A stretch of DNA of 64,000 nt from Watersipora subatra (taxonomy: Eukaryota; Bryozoa; Gymnolaemata; Cheilostomatida; Watersiporidae), in the NCBI RefSeq assembly GCF_963576615.1, contig NC_088711.1, positions 8,984,869-9,048,868 on the forward strand. The letters run 5' to 3'. Both the position numbers and the translations under genes were made by a program. Positions 1 through 30,400 of this stretch are shown one piece after another. Below the pieces are notes generated by a model. It was not told where the DNA came from, did no database searches, and saw nothing but the letters and a program-made list of their open reading frames with translations. Every line of letters starts with the position of its first letter. Position 1 is the first letter of the stretch.

Positions 1-193
1 TCACAGTACTGTCACTCAGGTTCGCATTTTTAATGTTCAATTTAATTTCCTAGCACAGCAGTTTTAGCATACTGTTAAAATCAATCAGGTTTATTGAATC
101 GTTTCGATAATAAATTTTTCATTACTTTTTACAAGCATTTGCAAACTGTCTTTTGCATTATTACAGAAAACTCGCTTCAATTCTCCTCATATT

Positions 194-16744
<16,551 letters not shown>

Positions 16745-16889
16745 TCTGATGTGCAAATATTCTTATAGTCTTTTTATATGTAACTTGTAAACTTGTACAG
16801 CTGAACAGCATTTAGCATGGCTACTTTTGATTTTATTCTTATGTATTAGGGAAGGGATGTCGATAGTCTTTTTTATTGTGATTGCATAT

Positions 16890-16965
16890 CGGGAGACCTG
16901 ATGACGCGAGTTGATAAAACTGATTGTATCAGCTTCAACTTTCTGAGCAGTAAATAATGTCTTGT
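16890..16965 (+). promoter_or_regulatory. Candidate SECIS element, type II
   Basis: This lies about 150 bases after the SELENOH stop and before its poly(A) signal. The quartet strands are ATGA (16901-16904) and TGA (16944-16946). The helix between them pairs GAGTTGA with TCAACTT. Next comes an internal loop with an A run (AAAA), about 11 nt from the ATGA as in known SECIS elements. A five-pair ministem CTGAT/ATCAG with a TGT loop caps it, which is the type II shape. The basal helix below the quartet is short (CTG/CAG). The fold was done by eye. Confidence 0.75.
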
Positions 16966-16977
16966 TGATTCTATCAC

Positions 16978-16983
16978 AATAAA
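16978..16983 (+). terminator. SELENOH poly(A) signal AATAAA
   Basis: A canonical AATAAA lies about 235 bases after the stop codon and just downstream of the SECIS candidate, so a transcript ending here would keep the SECIS. Confidence 0.65.
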
Positions 16984-17468
16984 GAACTGTATAGACATAC
17001 TGAAAGTTATCCTTGATATCAACAAAAATGATTTGAGTTTGTTAAAAGTTGTAGTTGCTACATCGGTTTAGGTAAGATTTGATATCAGAAACTGCGATCC
17101 CAGTAATAAGTATGTACCATAGCGAGTCTTAATAAATTTACAGCTGCAGTTTATGAATAAGCCATTTTCTGCGGACATCGACATGGTGATGATAGCATGA
17201 CTCATAATCATTGTGGTTATCAGTGAAACCAATCCTTCGCATTACCTCAAGGTCCCATTCCAGAGCTATTACAAAATTCAGTGTAGATTTAAAAACATGT
17301 GAATATGACTGTGTGATGGCTAACAGCCTGTTCGGTTTTTCACGAGTTGTTATTTTCCTCAATATACTGATAAGAAAAGCCCACACAAATTTCCACAATG
17401 TCTTACTGAGAAGCAAGAGAGTGTTTGTATGACTTATTGGTCATCCTCATTATATATGAGGATGACCC

Positions 17469-17600
17469 ATTACAAGTCATGGAGGTTTCCTTACATCCAT
17501 AGTTTAAATGCTATGGTCTGCTTGTTGCAAGGACTTATTACAAGTCTTGGAGGTTTCCTTACATCCATAGTTTAAATGCTATGGTCTGCTTGTTGCGAGG
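17469..17600. repeat. Two tandem copies of a 68-bp unit
   Basis: The copies are nearly identical. Both contain GGAGGTTTCCTTACATCC followed by the palindromic segment CATAGTTTAAATGCTATGG and end with GTCTGCTTGTTGC. Confidence 0.9.
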
Positions 17601-18169
17601 CCAGAGGTGCTGCCCTAAAATGTTTGGTAGACCTTATAACTATGATCGCTTATAGTTAGTTAGATAAGCGTCTTGTTGCCAAAACATTAAGGCTCCTTAC
17701 AGCTTTTCTGTGGGTGGACGATGATGAAAGGACCCCACTCCCCCTAGAGAGGCAAGTCTGTAGAGAGGCATGTCATGTCATGTGAGACATGACAAAATGT
17801 TAAAAATATATCCATCGTGCAATTTGCTACGCGATAAGCATTTGTTCAGTCCTATGTGACCAATAAACTTTGATTTATCTTTTACAAGTCGATCTTAGCG
17901 GTGTGTGATTTACATAGTAATTACTCTATCAAAAACCCGTGAACAAATCCAGTAAGACATTGGTATATACTGAATACGTTCGCTAGAAGGCAAGCATTTG
18001 GTTATCTGCCTACAAATATTAAATCGGTAAAAACTTTGCACCACAGGTTCTCCTGATGCATCGTCACACAAGTGCCTATCCACCATCATTGTGCACCAGT
18101 GTGTACCCCAATTAAGGCAAAAACTACTGTTATCTATTTTATGGTTGTGAGGGATAGGTGATAAAAATT

Positions 18170-18275
18170 GAAACACCTCGGCGTGTACTGAATTGCGTAC
18201 CCCCTAGTCTCACATGTACCGAATCGCGTAACCTCTAGTCGCATATGTGCCCAACCGCGTACCCTCTCCGCATAG
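18170..18275. repeat. Three degenerate copies of an approximately 33-bp unit
   Basis: The units read like ACTGAATTGCGTACCCCCTAG, then a TCGCATATGT-type spacer, with an AAT/AAC-CGCGTA core recurring three times. Confidence 0.7.
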
Positions 18276-18419
18276 GGAATCAAAAAACACTCATGAAGGG
18301 TAGCAAATACTGAGCCCTCCCATATCCTAGCAACGTAAGTTCCCACACATGTTACTAAACAACAGGCAGATTCAAATAATTACAATTCTTGAAACCAAAT
18401 TAGAATATACTATGTAAAA

Positions 18420-18760
18420 TGCTTCAGTCTTCACTGATCTGCACCGGCGTCAGCACCACAGGCTATCAGCGGTGAAATGTGAACCTATGCACCGAGTATC
18501 GACGGTAGTTGCCGGCGGTCAAAGCAAGAGTTTAGCCCTGTTCAAATTTCGCGAAGAGCTGCTGGCAAAATCTTCCCGAAATGCACTGTACAGGTGAAGG
18601 TCAGCATTATCGAAACGGCATGGCAAGCAAACATTTTTTATGCGATTATTAGCGATGCAGCTTTATGTGAACAAAAGCCGCCGCGCCTAGCATCGCAAGT
18701 GTTTTGCTGTGCAAGATTAATGCCGGGGTCTCGCAGTCGATATGGGAACCAGGCCTAAGG
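18420..18760. other. GC-richer island of unknown nature
   Basis: Composition is visibly richer in G+C and CpG than the surrounding AT-rich DNA, with words such as CACCGGCGTCAGC, GTTGCCGGCGGTC and GCCGCCGCGCC. No open frame with splice sites was found. It may be a transposon remnant or a captured fragment. Confidence 0.4.
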
Positions 18761-21700
18761 CCTGTATAAGATATATGTAACCTATAGGGTAACCTTCAAA
18801 CTCTAGCAAGTTATTTCCTGACCTTCGCTATAGTGATGCTATATTTGCTCTTTTCAATGCCTGGTTTGTGTCACATTCTGCGTAGCCCCAGTGTCTGACT
18901 GCTAGGATATCAACAATTAATAGTTGATTTGTCATCCGTCTGGAGGTCATTCCATTTCTGGCCTTTGCTATCAAAGAATGTGTGGTTTACTAAAAATATG
19001 TCACCCAATATATTTTCGCATGCTAATTTTTGTGTTGCTTGTGATTTAACCATACATTTCTAAAATGCGACAATATATGTTCCAACACTCCTTAAAAAAT
19101 TGACAATAAAATGTTGCAATCTGGATCATGCACCACTTCTTGCATTTTCCACTTCTAGTTCAGAGTGTTATTTTTTTTACTAGTATCATGAAATTTATGA
19201 CTTTCTAGGTCAGTGTGGGTGTAATAAAGATTAGTTTTACTAGGACAGCCCATAGTTCGGACATCCATAGCTAGCAGAAAGCTGTAAAGTAAGGCACAGG
19301 TGTATCCCTTAATTAGTCTGAAGCAGTAGCCAAGCCTGCATAAAATAGCAATAAATAACCAAAATACACTGCAGTCGACAACAAATTATTAGTCTGATTC
19401 ATTTGTATTGAATGCCAATTACCTGCTAGCAATATCTTAGACATTTACCTTGGGACCGTGTGCAGCTCGTAGAATGGAGCAGCTATTTTAAGCAAACTCA
19501 GACCAAATAGATGATATTTACACAAGTGTTCTGAGAGGTTTATCTTTCTTTTTGGTACAGTCTCATCACTCACTGCCCTCACTGTACTTAAGAAGTTGAG
19601 AAGGGACACGTTAATGTTAAGTAATATGTTATGAACATTACATTGAATTCGTGTGCTATTGGCCAATCTCAACTTGGCTGATTGCTTGCTCACCAATTGT
19701 GTTCACAAGATGTTTCAGTGAGACTCATACCAGTTTCGATTCATATCATGTTATTCAGAGAATATGAGACTTTGTGGTTACTTAATTGCAAACTGAATGT
19801 TTAGATTTTTTGGCTACCACTTGAGGGGTATGTGTCATTTTTTTAATTATTGATTCATAAGAAAGAATAATAAAAAAGCAAAGTTATGTTGACAGGAAGG
19901 ATAACTATTTTAGTAACACAAATATGTTATTCTTTTGTTTTAAATACCCTTTTACCTGGAAACGTAAAAGCTAGACATAGCCTTGACTGTTTTTTGATAG
20001 ACCACTAATCTCTTTCACTAGCGAAATCATTTTGCCGGTGAAGGTGAAATGACTGCTAGCCCTACTGGCCCATATTTTAGTAGCCGGCACACATGTTTAA
20101 TAAATATAAACTTAGTGCTCCTTTTCAAATGTTTAAAGAATTCTAAGAGAAAAATGAGTTTCACTGTCCTTTGTTTGGTAAGTCAATTCCCCAATGTACA
20201 TTCAGTTTCACTAAAAAGACTGGTTTAGCAGACAAGGTTTTTTTATCAAAATTTTTAAACTACAATAATTATATATAATAATTATTATAACATAAACTAT
20301 TATAAACTAAATTATAGTAATTTTAACTATAATAATTACTAGACTTTTGCCCAGTAGCGTATTATTAAAGAAACTACTGTTTAGATAAGAGAGGGTTGAG
20401 CATATGTTGGTTCAAAATATTACCAACTAGGCTATTTTTACTCTAATACAACACTGTGTAGGAATTTCTCACTCTTTCAAGGTAATCTGTAAATTGGATA
20501 TATATTTCAAACTGTTCACCTCATTTTCCTAATACTGCTGTGGTGTTGCTCCTCTACAACTATCTTGTAGAACAGAGCTCAAGCTACGGGTATAATCCTA
20601 CTTGCAAGAAACAATTAGCTTTGCCACGAGATTGTAACGATATAATGATGTAACTAACTAATGATATATTCACCCGCAGCTGTTAATGCCAATAGTTCAA
20701 GGCTTCTAGTTAAATTATAAGGATACTGGTAGTTTATAAAATTGATTTTCTCCAAATTTCGTTACATAAAAAACTGTTTTTTTATGTAACGAACTGGTTT
20801 TTTATGTAATGAAAAACTGGTTTTCAGTTTTTATACCACTACCCTTGGTCTGTAGAAGTTTTCCAAGAATATCATTCGACATTTTAACGAGTAGCTAAGG
20901 ACTTTCAGTGAGCTTTACCACAATTGACTAATTCAGAGCAATAAATATTTTTTATTGTTGGTATGTAGGAAATCAGACGGGGATGACTTTAATAAAACCA
21001 GCCCTTCGCTCGATAATCCGTCCTAGAGAGCAGCTCCTCCAATTATTTTGAGGATACAAACCAGCGTGAACTCTCAGTTATTTTAAACCATATGAAACTT
21101 GCTCTAAGCTGTAAATTGTTTTGACACTTTCCCATGCAGATTAGCAAACCTTTTATTCTCGTATGAGACCAACTTTAATCCTTTCCAACAACCTTGCTAT
21201 TGCCAGTTGTGAGCTGTAACCCTGGATGTGGTGATTGGATGGCTTACCCAGGTGTTTCTTTGCTCCGCCGTTGAAACGAGAGAACTTGAAATGTTCAGCG
21301 CTGCATAGAAAATGATGAAAAACTAGAAGGTGAGCAGACCTTGTGAGGCATTTGAGGCAATGTTTACTGTTTTATCAATAAATTTATCTTTGTTTGAGCC
21401 TTCTCAACAGCTTTATTTTAACAACAACAATATATTATATATTATAATATATTATACTGGTTCTGGTCAGAAAAAAGTTGAAGATTAGTTTCGTCACAAT
21501 GGAACAGTTTCCCAAAATTTTAACACTTACTAGCTTTAAAAGAGATGGCCACTTGTTAAGCCTAAATTAATCAAGACCAGCCCACTTGTCTAATTTTGGT
21601 AAAATGGTGAACATGTCTTCATTGCCAAGTTATGCCAACTTCTGTGGGCTCAGTGCCTCGACTAGCTGCAGTGCTACTGCGCATGAGGGCCTCGTCATAC

Positions 21701-22871
21701 CTTAATATGTAGAAATTAGGCCATCATTTATTATTTTTCATTTAATCAACTATATTTATTTTTTGTTTTATGTTATATTTTCACTAACTGATGGAATAAA
21801 ACATGCACAACTACAGTTATATAGATTTGTCAAAACATCGAGAATGTTGTTTCTATCTCTAGTCATCTCTATGGATCCAACTCCGTAAAGATGGGAGACA
21901 ACTCCAGAGATACGGAACAAGGTTTTACAGATACACAAATGTCAGACTGGAAAGTACACTGGCAGCGCTTGGCCATGTCCTTGACACGCCTGCTCTTTAG
22001 TTTGTTACGCAGGTTTTAATACTTTTTAAATCCATTAAGCAATGTTTGACGTTTGAAGACTCAAGAATAATTTATAAATAGAATCTCAAGATTTGCTCTT
22101 TTCACAAAGCTACTCTATTTCAGTATTAATCTTTTGCGGATTTAGATTGGATTATCACACTTGTGAATAATTTTTGTTAAATTTCTTAAATTTTAAACAA
22201 TTTGCTACAACTAGTGGCGTAACAGAATTATGACATAAACAGTGGAAGAAGACCTTCCTATTATGTCCGAGACATTAGTCATATGAAAGATTACTAGATG
22301 GTATGAGGATTTCCATGACACATAACTGAAGTTTTGGGATTCCAACTTCTGATTGATTTTTCAAAAAATGATAATAAAATATTCTACTAACTGTTTAAAA
22401 ATTCTACTGATGTTATTAATTGGAGTGCACTAAACAGAAATAAAGCGTTATGAGAAGGTGATAGTGTTAAGGTATTGTTTTGATTATTTTAACCAGACTG
22501 AATTTACTTAAAGGCGCAGAAAATTGCAAGGGGGAATTGCGAGCACAGCTGCTGCTGTCATCCAATGATGAGACTTCAACAGAGGCATCATAGAGCAGCA
22601 GACAGCAATATGTCACATTAGTGATAAAATATCAATAAATGCTGAGTAAAACTGTTTAGTTATGCAGATATCCGGTTGTACACACGTTTGTCCTGCTGCA
22701 AGTGCGGCTCAAATTTCCTGTTTTCATAACTAGTTTTGTCTTTCAATAAGTTCTGGAGTGCTATTCATAACAATGGAACATAAACTGGCAGCCTGCTTAC
22801 CAGGACCTTTGTTTATAAATAACCAGATATTAGTTGAGCATCATTCTAATTGAGCAGTTTAGAATATCACT

Positions 22872-23342
22872 GTTTCCATAAGATGATGCGGTTTTGGAGT
22901 TGTGCGCACGTTGGGCTACTGCGCAATATGCGTGTCGATGGACATTTGCATGATACGGATTAAAAAGGTAAAGGAAGTCTACGCTTGAGGTCGTAGCAGC
23001 GCATTTGAAACTGCTAAAATTGGCATCGAATGTAGAAACTTAGTCATCGAATGACTTAACGATGCATTTAACAAGAACGGCTTTTATCTGAATATTCAAA
23101 CAAGAACGACTGAAACGAAAAAAATATTTACCTTAGAATAGCTTGTGCGCTATTTGCTTGCGCATCATTCGCAAGTGTCGTTTTCATAATTTGCAAACAT
23201 AAAACATTCGATGAAATTTGGGAGTAACAAAACTCGTTTGACTTGCGGATTGTAGTCATTTTCATAAGTCTGTTCATAAGTCATCGACAAATCGACAATC
23301 CATGTCATCGATAAAGCGGATGACTTATGGATTGATGGAAAC
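22872..23342. mobile_element. MITE family C, copy 1
   Basis: The left end TGTTTCCATAAGATGATGCG and the right end (reverse complement GTTTCCATCAATCCATAAG) are imperfect inverted repeats. The subterminal GTTTTGGAGTTGTGCGCAC also occurs, inverted, in the copy at 34.8-35.1 kb. Confidence 0.7.
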
Positions 23343-24464
23343 TTGTGGATTTCATAGTGTATGCTGATAACATCTCACTGACATGCAGTGCCTTTGAAAC
23401 TTTTTTTAACAATTTCAAAATTAACAGAACAAGTGCTCGATGTATACTTGTACTACACAGCCACAAAATGACGGCCTGTATGACGGCGGAGCAGCGTACG
23501 TAATGAGAATACTGTGTCTGACACAATGACTTATGCTAATTGATTGGATATTAAGAGGTCACTGATGGCTAAGCATGGTAGCATAGCTTGTCACATGGAA
23601 AATATTAATGATATAGCACTAAACTTGGGCTGACAAAACACAGACTATGCAAATGGTCTAACAAAAATTCACAAACTTGATAGAAGAGTTTAGTGTTTGT
23701 GTTAATGCATTAGCGATTCCTGATCGCCCTCTTTGACAAGTCCACGCTTCCTTAACTAGTCTTAGATTCTGAAATGCGAGGACAGCGTGAAGCAAATCGG
23801 TTCACAAAAGAGAAGACAATGATTGTTTGCTTAAAAGCTTTCAATCTACGTGCCGCCAGTGTTAACTCTACTATTTGAATGCATTGATACAAGAATTATG
23901 ATGGCACCACTTAAAAGCTTTGTTACCAGTAACCAACATAATTAATCAACATGATTTTCTCGCATTATACTCTGGCAACGTTTATTTTATTAAATGTTTT
24001 ATGGTGTCTACTTCATTGAATATGAGGTTTGACAAATTATAATGCCCATTGACACACAGGTGCAGACTGGTTCAGTTTTTGTTTATAAAAATCACCTCAT
24101 TCATTGTCAGTCAACAGCGCGGAGCATTGTTCCCGATGCTTGATAACAACGCGCAACATTAATGAAGCCAAGCGAATCGAAGGCGTATTGGTTAATATCA
24201 TAAGTATAACGCCGTGTACGCACCCAGCCTGTGCACTCGAGTGATTACTCCTTGTAATGTTGACATCGCGTCCGACTTCTCTGTCGTGTATTCAATGACT
24301 AGGGCACTAATTATAGGGTATTACAATATAGAAGTGCCGCTGGGACCAGCAATACTTCAATAAGGACTAAGGAGATCACAGAGACTTCGCAACAGCAAAT
24401 ATAAAGTGGTGGTCGAGTGGTCGACGTGCAACATTATATCGGTCTTTGCTCAGTAACGTCTGGG

Positions 24465-27400
24465 ATGCTTCTGCGACTGTCAGAGATCTTCTTTATTTTT
24501 TCTTTATGGTGAGTCTTTCATATACTTCATAGTAGGAAATACATATATTTTGTGATCACAGGCATGAGAAAAGCAACTAATGTATACATCTGTGATGTAG
24601 AAGGGGGGAAAGTTTTTGGTATTTTAGTTTAAACAAGACAGAGAGTTAAGGTTGTGCTTGGTACTTGTGTTATAGTGCGAAATATAGTGAACAGGGCTGT
24701 GTACCACCCGAGGATACTGAAGGCGGTTACTTTGAGCCATACCAGACGAATTATGAATATGGAGAGAAGATAAACTACACGTGCAATTATGGACACTATC
24801 ATGCTGGTGGCACACTCACCAGAACCTGCCAAGGATTTCCTGCGATTAATGCTTATGTATGGACTGGCTCGACACCCAATTGTGCCTGTAAGTTGTTGAT
24901 GCTATACAGAGAAACTAGGCCATGGGTAATGCTAGTGGACAATGTAAAAATTAACTACTCGCTTTGTCAAAACCGCATAAAACCAAATACAAACAAGACA
25001 AGCGAGGTTAGGTCAGCTGTTAGGTGACTGCCTTTTGTATGGCAGCATTCAACTAACTGTTGATTGCACTAGCGGTGGGCAAATATTGTGCACACTGTCG
25101 TTATTGTTTGGTAATAAAGTCACAGCTCAATAATGGCCAAAACTCCGTTTATCTTAAGCTGTTACCTTTTAACTACGTAACGTTAGTCATAAGCTAGCGA
25201 CTACAACAGCGTACACCTACGCTCGTGTCATCATGTCATGAAAGGAACATTAGCTGCCTACCCTTGGGGCCCATATACGATTTGCAAATTGAGTGGCGAG
25301 TGAACTATTAGTGCAACTGGTGTTCAGGGTACGACATCGGCAAAAATGAATTAATGTTTTACCGCTGTACATAAGTTATTTTCACTGCAACTAAACTTGA
25401 CGATATCCTTGTTTTTGTAAGGCAGACGTGAAATGAGCCTTTAAATCATGGGATGTTATTAATATTCTTTTATTACCTTTGCTCAGTTGTCAGAAATTAA
25501 TTTTTGACAGCAAGCCAGAAAAGTGGCAGCAGGTCATCAATGCATTTAAAAAGATAATAAGTTGGTATAGCAGATTCGCTGCAACAGCTGTCCTTTTTGA
25601 TTCACTAAACTGATTATAATCATGGCAAGAAGTTTCTAGAGATTACTAATCTCAGTGGATAAGGTGTTGGCGAGCTCCTTGCTCTTGTCTTCGCCTATTT
25701 ACATTCCTGTCAGTGCAATTGCGAAAAGCTTATATTCTGACAGACCGCAGTGATTAAACTCTGAGCAACTCGACGTGACAGCCATTAGTAAGTGAAGGCA
25801 CTGCTTTTTGAGATCAATCTTTTGATAAAGTCGCTGGAAGATGGCTGGCAGAACGCCGTGTTGAGCATGCGGGCATGCCTTAGGGAGGCCTGTGGCACTG
25901 GCACAGTAACTGAGGACTGTGTTAATTAAACTTTGCCAGTTTATGCATTACCTATAATTGGCAATTTTATAAATCCAGACAAGCCTAGAGTAACTGTTTT
26001 TAGAAATTGCCTTTGAATAACATGTCTGTGAGCAAACAATTCAAACAGCCATGCATTGTCATTTGATGTACATTGTTTCTCTTTCATTCTGGCCGATAAA
26101 AAGTGACCACATCATCTAATTTGGAAAAAAAACTTGATTTTATATTAGGTTATAAATAAAAGATGCGCTACATTATTCATGAGACAAGCCAGTCCTGGCA
26201 AGTATACATCGAGGCCCTCTATAGACTGTTTCATTTTTATTGTCTCGCTGGTTTGATATAATAACACGTTTTTGAGATAAATACACACCCTGTCGAGTAA
26301 GGATGAGTGGTTATGCAGACAGGCGTATAAATGTACACAAAGCTTTAGTAAATAGACAGTGTGAAGCCTGTTGTTGTTCTTCTCTTATAATGACGGGAAC
26401 AAAATAATGCCAGTGAGATGCTTGACCAGTTCTATTATCGACCGCTTAAAGTGTTAGACATGAGTGACGGGATAGAGATAAGTGGGATTATCTGTAGTTG
26501 CATTATAGTTTTCCAAAATTAGACTCACTAAAATTGTATTGTTTAGTAGATCAGTAACTTCCTACTGCTGAGAGAAAATGCGATGCAACGTCTTTTTCTT
26601 CTGAGCGTTTTAAACGCAATCATGCTTTGTTGAGTTTAATCTTGAAACGTCCTGGCAGTCAGATTATCTCAAGGATCAAAAGAAAATCGCAAATAATAGA
26701 AAAATACCCATACTTTCGGATAAAATCTACTCAATTTTTGTGCAAGTTCATCTTCAATAGTCCTTTTACACCGCACTGGTCATCGTTGAGTTGAAATCGT
26801 TTTTGATTGGTCAAAAATATTTTGGCGTTCAAATCCATTGACAGATCATAAATTGCTGATTACGCCGCGATCAAACACATTTGATCAAACATTTGTGTGC
26901 GTAAACTACATGTTTACAATTGGTATGAACAATTTTGTGTTTGATGCTGGTTCGGTTGTCGGCATACCAATAACTTATCTTTTAGGCTTGTATTGCAGAG
27001 AACATCAATAAAACGTGGTGTAAAACATTGGCCGCTCTCTGCTCCCACAAATCGTGCGAATCGAGGGGCTGTAATTAGTTGTGGACTGGCAGGGAGTGCA
27101 CTCCATTCCATTACATAATGGCCTTCTCAACATGTGTGATTATAGGCAACTGGATTGAAAAGCAAAGTAGCACATTATTCATTCGGGCGTCAAAGCCTAC
27201 TTGAAACTGAGATGTCAGTGATTTGCTGATTAGAAACCATCATAAGCATTATAGTGCTTATCAAACCAAACGAACCCCATCCATCTTTCACGCTATCGAG
27301 TGTCGAAAAAGCAATTATATTTCATTTTTAGATACTCAAATAATCACCCGCTATCATTAGATATATCTGTTAAGCCTTATTTCACACATGTTATGGTATA

Positions 27401-30400
27401 TGTTTGAGACGGTACGCTTCCTGTAGTATTCACAGTTTTATTTATATTGTGCCTGGGTCAAGGCAATGATTACGAGAACTGCAATTGTTTTTACATCTAT
27501 AATATAGTTTATTAATTTTTAGTGATCGATTGCAATGAGCCAACTATACCCAATGCTGTCTATGAGACGCCAGAAGCTACTACCTATCGCTCCATAGTCA
27601 GCTACAAATGTGATGGTGGTCTTGCTCCGCTTGGCACCCTCTATGCTGAGTGCATGGCTGATGGTGTATGGAAATACACACCTTGTGAAGAGCCAGGTAA
27701 CTTTTACGACATTCCATCACCTGGGGTGTTACCCTGGCAACAGCAACCACGGCAGTTGTATGGTTACATAACAATAATTGATACTTCATGATGGCCATCT
27801 TATATAATTGACTATAATTGTATCCTTCATGATAGGTACAGGTATGTTTCACGAGTTGGGTTTCTGTAAGTAATTGAGTGAGATGGTATTACATAAATAC
27901 GCACTGCCCACTACTAGTCTTCAAGCCTTCCATTAATGCCAGCAGTTATGGCTGGTTCACACTATTTCAGCGTTAATTGTACAATACTTTGGCGATCACA
28001 ATACTTTGGCGATCACAATACTTTGGCGATCGTCTCTGTAAACAATGTTCACACTACCACAAACCCATCCCGCAACAACATTCCTATTATACAATGCACT
28101 CATGGAAACGACTGGGAAACGACGAAACACAGCAACTGGCCCATCACTGGCAGCCAATCACAGTCATTGTACAGGCTGTTGTGGATGGTCGGCGAACTAT
28201 CGTCAAAAGTTTGACAGCTGCAAACTTTCCCGACGTATCTGTGTAGCCTCTACGATGCCATCGGTTTACCGGTCACACAGTCATACGACCACCGATATAC
28301 TACGATATAGGGTGAACTGACTTTTAGCATTTGCTGTAATAGGTTGTCAGGGGATTTTATAGTTAAGGCAAGGGTTCGGACTCTAGTGTCAGTGATGAGG
28401 AATAAGTAACACTTTTACTTTGGATAGATTAATCATACACCTAGAATCTACAAGCTATTTCCTACCTGTATGAAACCATCTTAATGGCCACGAGCAGACA
28501 TTTTGGCTACGGATCTAGTGAAATTTATCTAATTTTATTGTAAAATGGTATCTTTGTTTGGTTCTCCGTGACTTTTATAGATTTCATTTACCACAAATGG
28601 TAGCTTTTTGTCTAGTGACACTAAGAACAACTTTTTCTAAAATAGCCTTGGAGGTGCACGTTTAAGGATGTGAAGGAAGGAATGCCTACTGTTGATGACT
28701 GATTACATTTTGTTAAAATGGAATCTAGCTATCGATGATTACAGGTCTAATCAGCTGATTAGTGTTTTTGCACTTTTTCATAAAAAAAGAAGTTAGTTTG
28801 ATTAGTTGCGCTCGGAGTAGAAAACTGGAATCTACTGATATCAACTGATCTTCTGATTGCTTTGAGAGTCATTTCACTTGTTTACATTTACTCAACGAAG
28901 CAGTGCTAATGCAGGTTTAGAATAGAATCAAGTGAGCTAGTTTTCCCATTCAGTCATGAAAATAAGATACAATCTCTAAGCTGTAAATATTTTTATCGGC
29001 TAAGCTCTAAGCTGTGCGTATCAAATTAAAATCACACTCTTAAAAACTCTTCAGCCATTCCAAAGGTGTGGATGATTGATGCTTTTCCAGCACTTTTTGA
29101 ATTGACCATTGCACAAGATTATGAAACACTTTTAGAGTCAACTCCTTATCTAGGGATAAGTGTTCAGGCTATCCCGATATGAGGTACCATATTTGCGTGC
29201 TTGCTGCGATGTATGATCAGCTATGCGTACCATTTTTCTCACGCGACAGCCAGCTAAATATTTGTAAAAATGGGTTTTGGAAAGTTTTGTAGCTGTATAT
29301 GCGTGCATACTGCTGGTTTTTAGAATTTCACTGTCCTCCACCACCAGAAGTCAGCAATGCCCGACCAAATGTGAGTGAAACAAAACAGCAGCATGGCACA
29401 GCTATACACTACAGCTGTAACAACGGTTATGCCATGCAAGGCACATATGAACCACTCATCTGCCAACAAACAACATGGATCGGAAGTCTTCCTATTTGTG
29501 GGCCTATAGATACAGATATAGATATTATTCCCATCAGCACCCAACCAACCAGCCCGCAGCCCATACTGCTGACTAAAAATGGTGAGTAATCAAGCCTGCT
29601 AAACTTCCTTAGAACCTTTCTTTAAAAATTTGAATGAACATTATGAGTATTGGATGTCATCGGTAAGTCAAAGTTGTTTATGACCAACTCCTGGCTTCAT
29701 CCTGTCTATTTGAACAACGCATCTCCTTGAGGTAAAGTAAAACAGTGAAGACAACCTTCTGGTAACAACTCAAACACTTAAGATAAGATCGAGAGCGTAT
29801 CTATGACACCATCAAACTACTTGTTTAGATAAATGACATTTCAATGGCTATGTTGTTTGGTATTCATGAGCTTTGGGCAACTTACACCTCCGCCATTGTC
29901 TCTTAAGAGGCATACAAAAGGCTTCTCTCATCGCTTTATTTAGGATTAAACTGGAATTTTTAACCAAAATAACAAAAGCGAGTCTTACAAGTGTTGAAAC
30001 TTAAGATTTCATTTCATGCCATTCCTTTGTCTGGCCATTTATGCAAATGTCAGTTCTTCGTCTCGCTCCTATATTGATTCAGCCCGTGTTGAGAAGTCAA
30101 AATACGGTTTTTATTTAATTAGCAATCATTGAGTGAGGAAAGAAATTGCATTAGGCGACAATCAACAAGGTCTTCTGAACAAAAACCTGGTTAAGCAGTG
30201 GCCATCGAGAGAAAAGGCAAGGGCTTTTGAAATCAAATTAGCTGGTTATTCAGCGAGAAATTTGTCAACACTGGAGCAGCAAGAATGGTCTACAAGAAAG
30301 AATAATTATTTATACACATATATATTTGGTCCCGTAAACGTCTAATGAAATAAATTGTATAGCATTGTATTACTGCAGTGTCCTTAACCTTCACTTATTC

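Larger units (their letters stand above)
16984..24464. other. Intergenic stretch, no gene seen
   Basis: This separates the SELENOH poly(A) signal from the sushi-receptor start codon. No exon with coherent splice sites and recognisable protein was found on either strand. It holds a 68-bp tandem duplication, a 33-bp degenerate repeat, a GC-richer patch, AT-rich palindromic stretches around 20240-20340 and a MITE. The receptor promoter must lie near its right end; I saw no TATA box I trust. Confidence 0.6.

Noticed and set aside
30133..30345. 70-codon open frame between the last two sushi-receptor exons
   Set aside because: It is intronic, without splice sites in a compatible phase, and has no recognisable domain.
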